A stretch of DNA of 6,425 bases from Methanobacteriota archaeon (GCA_003229935.1 QIGD01000079.1:1-6425), one strand, 5' to 3'; shown: positions 1 through 5,090, numbered from the stretch's first letter. Numbers and translations: made by a program. Notes: generated by a model not told the origin, from the sequence alone.

Positions 1-1
1 A

Positions 2-76
2 ACTTCTGCATCTTTTACAACGCCTCCTAATCAACCAATTGCTCTTATTCCTCACGGAACAAGCCCACGAATTTAG
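2..76 (+). CDS. tnpB: TnpB-like (IS200/IS605 family) protein, C-terminal end only
   Basis: Only the last 24 codons and the TAG stop (74-76) are inside the window; the rest lies to the left. The frame reads TSASFTTPPNQPI and ends in HGTSPRI. This Pro/Ser/Thr-rich, poorly structured tail is typical of what follows the RuvC and zinc-finger core of TnpB proteins. The stronger evidence is position: the stop codon sits in the loop of a perfect hairpin (64-83), as in many IS200/IS605 elements where the tnpB 3' end runs into the right end of the transposon. TnpB is an RNA-guided DNA nuclease that uses an omega RNA made from this same 3' end. No catalytic residue is visible here, so I cannot say whether the gene is intact. 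It could also be a chance open frame next to a hairpin. Confidence 0.6.
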   Translation, partial: TSASFTTPPNQPIALIPHGTSPRI

Positions 77-83
77 TCGTGGG
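64..83 (+). mobile_element. Right-end hairpin of an IS200/IS605-type element, likely omega RNA 3' hairpin
   Basis: CCCACGA (64-70) pairs perfectly with TCGTGGG (77-83) around the 6-nt loop ATTTAG. It is preceded by AAG and followed by TGATTGAC. A GC-rich stem with a TTTAG-type loop just after a TnpB tail is the usual subterminal imperfect-free hairpin recognised by TnpA, and it is also the last hairpin of the omega RNA before the guide. The element's exact end is inferred to lie at about 88-94. The bases after it would be flanking DNA and would serve as the natural guide sequence. Confidence 0.65.
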
Positions 84-95
84 TGATTGACTGTA

Positions 96-121
96 TATCA
101 CTACTATACCGTGATAAAAAG
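96..121 (-). terminator. Possible terminator of the winged-helix gene
   Basis: TATCAC (96-101) and GTGATA (111-116) form a 6-bp inverted repeat with a 9-nt loop. On the minus strand it is preceded by a short T run (CTTTTT, 121-116). It lies about 30 nt beyond the stop codon of the minus-strand regulator gene. Archaeal termination depends mostly on T-rich tracts, so the T run may matter more than the hairpin. The stem is weak and may be chance. Confidence 0.3.
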
Positions 122-148
122 TTTTCTAGGCTTTTACTTTAAGGTTTA

Positions 149-496
149 TCACCATTCTTCAATAGCCTTCTCTATATTGTAAGTCCATTCTTTCATTGCT
201 TTTCTCATAATTTTCTTTGCATCATCTTTGGAAACAGCAGCATACTCATAAGCCCTTCCTCTAACTCTTCTAACAGGTTTTCTGTAAGCCAAGCCAAAGG
301 CTACAAGATTCTGGAGAGCTCTCTGAATTAAACTCCTACTTTTCTCTAACCTGTCGCTGAGTTCATTTGGTGTACCTGGCTTTTCTAGCAGAGCAAAGTA
401 GAGCTCACTTTCCATCTCTCTTATGCCAAGCAGACACTGCATTACAAAGTCAATAGTATGATCATGTGCACATATTATACTTTTTGCTTCCAGCAT
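149..496 (-). CDS. Small winged helix-turn-helix transcriptional regulator (MarR/TrmB-like)
   Basis: This is a 115-residue protein that is almost entirely one DNA-binding domain. A first helix (about 28-39, EMESELYFALLEKPG) is followed by the helix-turn-helix (about 42-66, with TPNELSDRL as the positioning helix and KSRSLIQRALQNL as the recognition helix). A basic beta wing (about 71-89, KPVRRVRGRAYEY) follows, then a charged C-terminal helix (90-114) that could dimerise. The start at 496 is supported by GAGG about 6-8 nt upstream. The gene is divergent from a thioredoxin pair, and the shared spacer contains an inverted repeat, so local autoregulation and control of the thioredoxins are likely (inference). 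Two cysteines (C9 and C21) lie in the N-terminal arm, so a redox-sensing role is possible but not shown. The fold call is firm; the exact family is not. Confidence 0.85.
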   Translation of the reverse strand: MLEAKSIICAHDHTIDFVMQCLLGIREMESELYFALLEKPGTPNELSDRLEKSRSLIQRALQNLVAFGLAYRKPVRRVRGRAYEYAAVSKDDAKKIMRKAMKEWTYNIEKAIEEW

Positions 497-514
497 ATCA
501 ATTCCTCAGATGTG

Positions 515-552
515 TTCAAATAAGTTGAATATGCTAATTGATAATTCAACTT
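515..552. promoter_or_regulatory. Candidate operator in the divergent regulator/thioredoxin spacer
   Basis: AAGTTGAAT (522-530) and ATTCAACTT (544-552) are a perfect 9-bp inverted repeat with a 13-bp spacer. A further TTCAA at 515-519 forms a second, shorter inverted repeat with TTGAA at 525-529. The three cores start 10 and 20 bp apart, so they lie on the same face of the helix. They overlap the probable transcription start and core promoter of the regulator gene and lie upstream of the TATA box for the rightward genes. This is the arrangement expected for a dimeric winged-helix repressor that autoregulates (inference). Confidence 0.5.
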
Positions 553-555
553 TAA

Positions 556-563
556 ATTTATAA
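556..563 (-). promoter_or_regulatory. TATA box candidate for the winged-helix gene
   Basis: The minus strand reads TTATAAAT here, about 60 nt upstream of the start codon at 496. A start site about 25 nt downstream (near 533) would give a leader of roughly 35-40 nt containing the GAGG ribosome binding site. One arm of the 9-bp inverted repeat lies between this box and the predicted start site. Confidence 0.4.
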
Positions 564-569
564 CTTTAA

Positions 570-579
570 TATATATAAA
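570..579 (+). promoter_or_regulatory. TATA box candidate for the thioredoxin genes
   Basis: TATATATAAA is centred about 27 nt before the ATG at 602, which is the spacing of archaeal leaderless promoters. A weak GGCGAG lies just before the ATG. If the first gene is dead, this promoter would still drive the intact thioredoxin at 995. Confidence 0.5.
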
Positions 580-601
580 TAATTAATTGAAGGCGAGATA
601 T

Positions 602-990
602 ATGAAGAAGCTGGCAATAGTTATACTGCTTAGACTGTTGGTTCTGGCAGCTGAATGTACAGGAAGCAAGAAAGCATGAGGGTATGAGGCAGAATTATCT
701 CAGGCTTTTTAAATTATGTAATGCCTATTCTTGCAATGTTCTATGTTACCTGATGCCCTCCATGTAAGATGTAAAAACCTGTCATTAATGAGCTGCAGAG
801 AACATATTCAGGAAAGCTGAATGTTGTGTATATTGATGTTGGTAAATACTCTGCTTTGGCTTATAAATATGGGGTTAGAGGTACACCGACAATGATGTTT
901 TTTAATGGTAATGTTCAGCTTGTTTAAGTATATTTTGGTTATACTGATAAGCAGGAACTTCTCAATATTATAGGTAAGCTGGTGAGGTGA
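602..990 (+). pseudogene. Decayed thioredoxin-fold lipoprotein/exported thioredoxin
   Basis: The sequence starts MKKLAIVILLRLLVLAAEC, a signal peptide with a degenerate lipobox, in one frame. That frame hits TGA at 677 and still makes sense through GYEAELSQAF. It then moves to another frame at the T run 706-710, consistent with loss of one T. The second frame reads LNYVMPILAMFYVT-stop-CPPCKM-stop-KPVINEL, then VVYIDV, the cis-proline segment GVRGTPTMMFFNG, and a C-terminal helix ending at TGA 988-990. Stops are TGA 751 (exactly at the Trp of the WCPPC active site), TAA 772 (probably once Leu or Met) and TAA 925. The fold and the CxxC pair are still readable, so decay is recent. The family is an extracytoplasmic thiol-disulfide carrier. 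The ribosome binding site of the next gene lies inside its 3' end, so the two were an operon. Confidence 0.85.
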
Positions 991-994
991 TAGG

Positions 995-1408
995 ATGGAT
1001 GAAGTTGAACTTATAAAAAAGAAAAAACTTGAGGAAATGTTAAATAGAACTTCCAAACCGGAGCAGGAAACCAGAGTGGAATATCCTGATTCACCTGTTT
1101 ATGTAAATGATTCTACTCTGGAAGAAACTGTGAAGAAGTACCCGCTCCTTCTGGTTGATTTTTATGCTGATTGGTGTGCTCCTTGTAAGATGGTTGCACC
1201 AGTTCTTGAGGAGATAGTAAAGAAAGATTTACGTGGGAAACTGGTGGTGGCAAAGATAAATGTTGATGAAAATCCAAAGTCGGCAATGAAGTATAAGGCT
1301 ATGAGCATACCAACTATGATAATATTCAAAAATGGCCAGATAGCCGACAGGATTGTGGGAGCGCTCCCAAAGTCTGCTATACTTTCGAAAATCAGAAGAT
1401 ATCTATAA
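995..1408 (+). CDS. Thioredoxin
   Basis: This 137-residue protein has a thioredoxin domain at about 35-137 and a charged N-terminal extension of about 34 residues (lysine- and glutamate-rich) with no signal peptide, so it is cytoplasmic. The active site is W60-C61-A62-P63-C64-K65 in DFYADWCAPCK, and the buried acidic residue is D55. The cis-proline motif is SIPT (P106), followed by MIIFKNGQ. It reduces protein disulfides and is itself reduced by a thioredoxin reductase or a similar donor not in this window. The start at 995 is chosen because AGGTGA (985-990) lies 4 nt upstream, inside the end of the decayed thioredoxin gene. It is probably now the only working product of that operon. Its TAA stop directly abuts the stop of the convergent tatA gene. 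Confidence 0.95.
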   Translation: MDEVELIKKKKLEEMLNRTSKPEQETRVEYPDSPVYVNDSTLEETVKKYPLLLVDFYADWCAPCKMVAPVLEEIVKKDLRGKLVVAKINVDENPKSAMKYKAMSIPTMIIFKNGQIADRIVGALPKSAILSKIRRYL

Positions 1409-1642
1409 TTATTCCTTTTTACCTTTTAGCTCTTCCACAAATTTTGTCTCAATTTCTTTGAGGTTTAAATTTTCTTTGGTTTCTTTAAACTCTTCAGTCA
1501 GTTCTCTTTCTGCCTCTCTGGAAGCTCTTTTGAACTCTCCTGAAGCCTTACCAATGCTTCTGGCTAACTCTGGAAGTTTATCAGGACCAAACAGTAAAAG
1601 GGCTACAATAGCTATAATTATAACCTCACTATTTCCTATCAT
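1409..1642 (-). CDS. tatA: Twin-arginine translocase subunit TatA/E (second copy)
   Basis: This 77-residue protein begins MIGNSEVIIIAIVALLLFG. A single membrane helix (about 6-18) is followed by the F18-G19 hinge, then the amphipathic helix starting PDKLPELARSIGKA (P24 in LPELAR), then a long charged tail (40-77). This is the standard TatA layout. TatA oligomers form the pathway through which TatC-bound folded proteins with RR signal peptides cross the membrane. The start at 1642 is preferred to the more upstream in-frame ATG at 1687: it gives the canonical MIG-start of the family and has AAGGAAG upstream. The upstream start would add a basic run encoded by the low-complexity tract of the other tatA. 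The gene overlaps the first tatA by 14 nt, so translation is coupled. Confidence 0.9.
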   Translation of the reverse strand: MIGNSEVIIIAIVALLLFGPDKLPELARSIGKASGEFKRASREAERELTEEFKETKENLNLKEIETKFVEELKGKKE

Positions 1643-1808
1643 TTTCTTCTTCCTTCTTTTCTTCCTTCTTTTCCTCTTCCTCATCAATACCCTTTTTAAA
1701 CTCTACTCTGGCCTTTCCAACACTCCTCGCCAACTCTGGAAGTTTATTCCCTCCAAAGAGCACAAGAACTACGAGAAGTATTATAAGTAACTCATTCGTG
1801 CCTATCAT
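1629..1808 (-). CDS. tatA: Twin-arginine translocase subunit TatA/E (first copy)
   Basis: This 59-residue protein begins MIGTNELLIILLVVLVLFG, with the membrane helix at about 7-17, the F18-G19 hinge and amphipathic helix NKLPELARSVGKARVEFKK (P24). Its tail after residue 41 is almost only Glu and Lys. The ATG at 1808 is chosen over a GTG at 1817: AGGTGA (1814-1819) sits 5 nt before the ATG, and MIG matches the second copy. Its ATG lies 1 nt past the tes stop codon, so it is translationally linked to tes, and it overlaps the second tatA downstream. The two copies differ mainly in the tail. No tatC is visible in this window. Confidence 0.9.
   Translation of the reverse strand: MIGTNELLIILLVVLVLFGGNKLPELARSVGKARVEFKKGIDEEEEKKEEKKEEENDRK
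1649..1672 (-). repeat. Two-copy 12-bp homopurine tandem repeat in the tatA tail
   Basis: The plus strand reads CTTCCTTCTTTT twice in perfect tandem. On the coding strand this is homopurine and encodes the Glu/Lys repeat of the first TatA tail. Each unit contains AAGGAAG, so the copy next to 1642 also acts as the likely ribosome binding site of the second tatA. Gain or loss of a unit keeps the reading frame. Confidence 0.85.
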
Positions 1809-1809
1809 C

Positions 1810-3516
1810 TTAGTCACCTAAATGACTATATAATTTAACTTCATTTAGAGATTCTGTATAGAACTTTTCTATTGCTTTAATGTCATCTTCTGTAAAATCT
1901 CGTTTATATTTATCCTTAGAGAGTTTTTTGCCTGTGTTATACTCCCATTCCTCACCTGCAATACTGAACTTCTCCTGCACCTTGTCTCTGTATAACTCTG
2001 GGATTACATTGAAAGCACAGAAGGGTACTATCCTTCCATCAGGTAATGCATAATGAACTGAGCACTTCTTGACTCTATCTATGTCATAATTGTATGCATC
2101 TTGGAAATGCATCATTCCTATAAACAGGGAACCTTTATTGATCCCTTCAAGCTCTTGATAGGAACCTCTGAAGAAAGACGACAGAAGTATTTTCTTAAGG
2201 TCAAGGTTCTCTGGTATTGTTTTCTCATCTATAAATTCTGATATTCTTCTGAGAGCCTTTACAATTGCTATCCCTCTACCAGCAATGTTTAATCTGCTTT
2301 CTTTAACCTCTTCTTCAAGTTCCTGGAGGTAATCAAAAAATCCTTTCAAATCGAAGAATGTGGGGAGAGATACTATACTGTCATTATCTATAAATACATA
2401 GGTTGCCATACCGCATGCAAAGTGGGTTGATAGGCGATATTTATGAGTATTGAATAAAGCTTCCATAAATTCTGTCAGTATTGCTGTGCTAGGGACAGGG
2501 AAGAAGTCACTTCTGGCGACAGCTCCTCCGGTCTGTTCCTCTATCCTCTTTATCACATCTGGAATTGTAATCCTCCTTCTTTCTCTTTCGTCTCTGGGCA
2601 TTTTTCCCACAAGGGAAACTGGTTGAAAGTTAACACCTCTTATAACATCATTATTTGCCAGAGCAAATTTGATAATATCTCCAATTTCATGGTCATTTAC
2701 TCCTTTTATTATAGTCGGAACAAGCACAATATTCAGATTTGCTTTTCTTGCATTTTTGATTACTCTTGGAATTTCATAATAGTTTTTAGGATTTGTCTTT
2801 CTACTTATACCATCAAAGCTCATGTAGAGTATAACATGACCACCATTTGCAGCTTTTTTAACCCTCTGTGCAAACTCAGGGTTTCGTGAAATTTCTATTC
2901 CATTGGTATTGAGAAGGATGTTCATAAATCCCTCTTCTCTGGCAGTTTTTATTATATCAATGAGGTCATCTCTCAGAGTGGGCTCTCCTCCTGTAATCTG
3001 AACAGCCTCTGTAGCTACTGGTTTTTCTTTCCTTAAAACCCTGAACATCTTCCTTATAGTTTCCATATCTGGCTCATAAATTCTGCTTCCTTCTTTTGCA
3101 TAGAAGAAACAGTACCAACAGTTCAGGTTGCACCTGTTTGTGACCACAACATTTGCTAGACCTGTATGGCTCTCATGCTCTTCACAAAGTCCACATTTGG
3201 TGGGGCAGCTTTTCCTTGGATTGAAGACATTGGGATTTAGAATTTTCAATCCTGTATTAGCAAACTTCTCTGCGCTGTGATAAAGCTCTGCATCTCCCCA
3301 GTAAATCTCTTCGAAGTTTCCATGCATCTTGCATTGTTTTTTAATAAAAATTTTATTGTCTTTTTCGTAGACTATTGCATTTAAAATATTAACTTTTCCT
3401 ACTGATAGACATTCTGGGCAAATCGATTTTGTGTATCTAAGTATTTTTGAATCATCATGTAGTAAAAAAATAGGATTTTCTGCAATATCTTTCGATATGT
3501 GGTTTACGCTTTCCAT
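1810..3516 (-). CDS. tes: Radical SAM tetraether lipid synthase (Tes/GDGT synthase)
   Basis: This 568-residue protein matches the archaeal Tes family, which joins the tails of two archaeol-type lipids by carbon-carbon bonds to make membrane-spanning tetraether (GDGT) lipids. The N-terminal region (about 33-62) has C33PEC36 and C62, a rubredoxin-like metal site. A cysteine cluster C104PTKC108GLC111 follows. The radical SAM core holds C129NLNC133WYC136 (CX3CX2C, the SAM-binding 4Fe-4S cluster), the GGEP motif at 176-179 and LLNTNG at 201-206. Further cysteines at 368, 485 and 500 are candidates for auxiliary cluster ligands. The start at 3516 has GGAGGAGT 6 nt upstream. It is first in an operon with two tatA genes (1 nt gap to the first). 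From family knowledge, the ligand sets are as in the characterised methanogen enzymes; which cysteine binds which cluster is inference. A different radical SAM activity in this superfamily is possible but less likely. Confidence 0.9.
   Translation of the reverse strand: MESVNHISKDIAENPIFLLHDDSKILRYTKSICPECLSVGKVNILNAIVYEKDNKIFIKKQCKMHGNFEEIYWGDAELYHSAEKFANTGLKILNPNVFNPRKSCPTKCGLCEEHESHTGLANVVVTNRCNLNCWYCFFYAKEGSRIYEPDMETIRKMFRVLRKEKPVATEAVQITGGEPTLRDDLIDIIKTAREEGFMNILLNTNGIEISRNPEFAQRVKKAANGGHVILYMSFDGISRKTNPKNYYEIPRVIKNARKANLNIVLVPTIIKGVNDHEIGDIIKFALANNDVIRGVNFQPVSLVGKMPRDERERRRITIPDVIKRIEEQTGGAVARSDFFPVPSTAILTEFMEALFNTHKYRLSTHFACGMATYVFIDNDSIVSLPTFFDLKGFFDYLQELEEEVKESRLNIAGRGIAIVKALRRISEFIDEKTIPENLDLKKILLSSFFRGSYQELEGINKGSLFIGMMHFQDAYNYDIDRVKKCSVHYALPDGRIVPFCAFNVIPELYRDKVQEKFSIAGEEWEYNTGKKLSKDKYKRDFTEDDIKAIEKFYTESLNEVKLYSHLGD
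1814..1819 (-). promoter_or_regulatory. Ribosome binding site of the first tatA, inside the tes 3' end
   Basis: The minus strand reads AGGTGA followed by CTAAG and the ATG at 1808. It overlaps the last sense codons of tes, decides the start of tatA, and excludes the GTG at 1817, which lies within this site. Confidence 0.75.
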
Positions 3517-3522
3517 GTTAGC

Positions 3523-3530
3523 ACTCCTCC
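3523..3530 (-). promoter_or_regulatory. Strong Shine-Dalgarno site of tes
   Basis: The minus strand reads GGAGGAGT, 6 nt before the ATG at 3516. It fixes the start and shows that tes is translated from a leadered mRNA, unlike the leaderless recombinase gene on the other side of the spacer. Confidence 0.85.
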
Positions 3531-3590
3531 TAGAATATTATAATTCAAACAGTCTTAAAGTTTTCTGTTGGAGCAGTAGATAGCAGAATT

Positions 3591-3604
3591 GATAAATATA
3601 TTTG
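3591..3604 (-). promoter_or_regulatory. Possible core promoter of the tes-tatA-tatA operon
   Basis: The minus strand reads CAAATATATTTATC, an AT-rich TATA-like element. A start about 25 nt downstream would give a leader of about 55 nt with the Shine-Dalgarno site at its end. The AT-rich spacer offers other candidates, so this is tentative. Confidence 0.35.
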
Positions 3605-3635
3605 CTTTTAGAATAATAGGTTATTCCACTAAAAG

Positions 3636-3643
3636 TTTATATA
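3636..3643 (+). promoter_or_regulatory. Leaderless promoter (TATA box) of the tyrosine recombinase
   Basis: TTTATATA is centred 27 nt before the ATG at 3667, with a purine-rich AAAAG just upstream as a possible BRE. There is no Shine-Dalgarno sequence before the ATG, so the transcript probably starts at or next to the start codon. Confidence 0.7.
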
Positions 3644-3657
3644 CTAATACGTACTAA
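3642..3657 (+). repeat. Phased TACTAA direct repeat downstream of the recombinase TATA box
   Basis: TACTAA occurs at 3642-3647 and 3652-3657, one helical turn apart, with a TACGTA palindrome (3648-3653) between. Its position between TATA box and start codon would suit an operator. It is short and AT-rich, so chance is possible. Confidence 0.3.
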
Positions 3658-3666
3658 ATTAAAAAC

Positions 3667-4863
3667 ATGGGAATCATAGAAATCAAAGACAGAAGAATTA
3701 ATGAGATTTTGAAAAGAAAAATGATAAGAGGAAATGCTGAAAAGCTAAGAGAGTTCAATGCAGAATATCAAGAAAATGGAGTTGGAATCCACTCAAGATA
3801 TACATATATTTTATATCTCTGCAAATTAAACATTTTTCTTAAAAAACCTTTCAAAGAGGCAGAAAAAAAAGATATTATCAATTTCATGCATTCACTAACT
3901 CTGAATGAAAATTCTAAATCAGTTGTAAAACAACGAATTAAAACGTTTTATAAGTGGCTTAATGGAGGTACAACCTCACCTCCAGCAGTAAAATGGATAA
4001 AAATCAAATCAAAACAACCTGAAAAAATTGACGCTGCAAACACATTGAAACATGATGATATATTGGCTATGATACAAGTATGCCCAAAAAGCAGAGATAA
4101 GGCTATATTATCCTTATTGTATGAATCAGCTTGCAGAATCAGAGAATTTACAGGATTGAAAATTAAAGATTTTCAAATCGAAGGAAATACAGCATGGCTG
4201 AAAATAGAAGGAAAAGGAGGAATAGTTAGAAAAATTACAATAATCAATTCTGTGCCATATATCACAAGATGGCTGAACGACCACCCAGATAGAAATAATC
4301 CAAATGCACCACTTTTTGTAAGTAGAAATGTGAAAAAATTCACCAGAGCAGGCATTACCTCAATAATTTTGCAGTATGCAGAAAAATCAAAAATCAAAAA
4401 ACCTGTGAATCCACACTGGTTCAGGCACAGCAGAATTACAGAAGTTAGTCAGATTTTCAATGAAGCTGAATTGAGAAATTTTGCTGGTTGGACTGCTACT
4501 TCGAAAATGCCAGCAAGATATATACATGAATCTGAGGATATTATGGCAGAAAAACTAAAAAAAAGAGCAGGAATGAAAATCAAAGAAAAAATATTTCAAG
4601 ATGAATTAAGACCAAAAGTATGTGTATATTGTGGTACTGTTAATGAAGCAGACAGCAATTTTTGCAACAAATGCGCTTCTCCTCTGAATACAAAAGCTGC
4701 TATGGAATCACAAGAAACAAAAGCAGAACTTGCAGTTGAAATAGCTAGAATGAAAACAATAGAAGCGAAACTGGAAACTTTTGATAGTATGGTGCTGGAA
4801 ATGAAAGCATTAAAAGATCAACTTCTGGATAAGAATAAAAACCCTAAAAATCCATCATTTTAA
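3667..4863 (+). CDS. Tyrosine recombinase/integrase with C-terminal zinc ribbon and coiled coil
   Basis: This 398-residue protein has an N-terminal SAM-like core-binding domain (about 25-105) and a catalytic domain (about 125-300). The catalytic set is complete: Arg157 in SACRIREFTGL, Lys183 in EGKGG, H250-W-F-R253, W275 in FAGW, and nucleophile Tyr285 in PARYIH. After residue 310 comes a zinc ribbon with C319-VY-C322 and C333-NK-C336, then a heptad-like helix (about 345-390) that could form a coiled coil. Such enzymes cut and rejoin DNA via a 3'-phosphotyrosine link, for integration, excision or dimer resolution. The ribbon probably aids DNA or partner binding (inference). The start at 3667 is supported by the leaderless promoter. 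Codon use is visibly A-rich (AAA, AGA, ATA) compared with tes and trx, consistent with an acquired gene. A decayed relative lies downstream at 5226. I see no attachment site or tRNA next to it. Confidence 0.93.
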   Translation: MGIIEIKDRRINEILKRKMIRGNAEKLREFNAEYQENGVGIHSRYTYILYLCKLNIFLKKPFKEAEKKDIINFMHSLTLNENSKSVVKQRIKTFYKWLNGGTTSPPAVKWIKIKSKQPEKIDAANTLKHDDILAMIQVCPKSRDKAILSLLYESACRIREFTGLKIKDFQIEGNTAWLKIEGKGGIVRKITIINSVPYITRWLNDHPDRNNPNAPLFVSRNVKKFTRAGITSIILQYAEKSKIKKPVNPHWFRHSRITEVSQIFNEAELRNFAGWTATSKMPARYIHESEDIMAEKLKKRAGMKIKEKIFQDELRPKVCVYCGTVNEADSNFCNKCASPLNTKAAMESQETKAELAVEIARMKTIEAKLETFDSMVLEMKALKDQLLDKNKNPKNPSF

Positions 4864-4878
4864 AAAATTAATAAAAAA

Positions 4879-4884
4879 GGAGGT
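4879..4884 (+). promoter_or_regulatory. Shine-Dalgarno site after the recombinase gene
   Basis: GGAGGT lies 15-20 nt beyond the recombinase stop and 6 nt before the ATG at 4891. It is a textbook site for a downstream operon gene, although the frame it serves is only 25 codons long. Confidence 0.7.
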
Positions 4885-4890
4885 AGAAAA

Positions 4891-4968
4891 ATGGATATTG
4901 AACATTTTCACTTTTCCCACGCTCTCGGGGAACCCTTATATGACCACCGTCAAATCTTTATATATTAA
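4891..4968 (+). pseudogene. Short frame behind the recombinase, probably a gene start truncated by an insertion
   Basis: A 25-codon frame begins MDIEHFHFSHALGEPLYDH and ends at TAA 4966-4968. It has a perfect ribosome binding site and would be cotranscribed with the recombinase. The first codons look like an ordinary protein start. The later part runs into GC-richer sequence (from about 4920) that leads to a transposase-like start, so I infer the native gene was cut by a mobile element and the frame is a chimera. It could instead be a genuine microprotein. I do not recognise the product. Confidence 0.45.
4957..4965 (+). promoter_or_regulatory. TATA-like element next to the transposase remnant
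   Basis: TTTATATAT is a good archaeal TATA box, but the ATG at 4968 is only about 7 nt from its centre, too close for normal initiation. A start near 4988 would favour the in-frame GTG at 5007, if the frame is translated at all. Confidence 0.4.
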
Positions 4969-5090
4969 TGTTCAAAGTTTTAGGAGTACCGGCAAGGCTT
5001 AAGTCTGTGTTTGGAGAATTCAGGAATGAATTCACCAACCCAAGTTATCAATCTTTACTCGAGCGTAACACAAGAGGAGTTAATCCCTAA
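4968..5090 (+). pseudogene. N-terminal remnant of a DDE (IS4-like) transposase
   Basis: The frame reads MFKVLGVPARLKSVFGEFRN, EFTNPSYQSLL and ERNTRGVNP before TAA 5088-5090 (40 residues). The pattern of a basic helix, then FxxxFTxPxYxxL, then a RxTxxGxN-like stretch, resembles the first 60 or so residues of IS4-type transposases. In those proteins the two blocks are separated by a hydrophobic helix, missing here, so an internal deletion is likely. No DDE residue is present and nothing after 5090 continues the protein in any frame. The start codon overlaps the stop of the preceding 25-codon frame (TAATG). Family assignment is from pattern only and is tentative. Confidence 0.4.

Noticed and set aside
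677..753. TGA read as Trp or selenocysteine in the first thioredoxin frame
   Set aside because: TGA 751 sits at the Trp of WCPPC, which invites recoding. However, the same reading also needs two TAA codons (772, 925) to be sense and a frameshift at 706-710, and tes, trx, tatA and the recombinase need no recoding. Simple decay explains all of it.
808..1056. Minus-strand open frame across the thioredoxin pseudogene
   Set aside because: It is Ser/Ile/Asn-rich with no recognisable domain, lies antisense to the readable thioredoxin fold, and has no credible ribosome binding site that I can see.
1643..1687. Upstream start for the second tatA adding a run of Arg and Lys
   Set aside because: The 15 extra residues come from the out-of-frame homopurine tract of the first tatA. 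The MIG start at 1642 matches the first copy and the family.
1353..1790. Plus-strand open frame of about 145 codons across the tatA genes
   Set aside because: It is antisense to two clear TatA proteins and its Ser/Phe/Leu-rich content is the usual mirror of Lys/Glu-rich coding.
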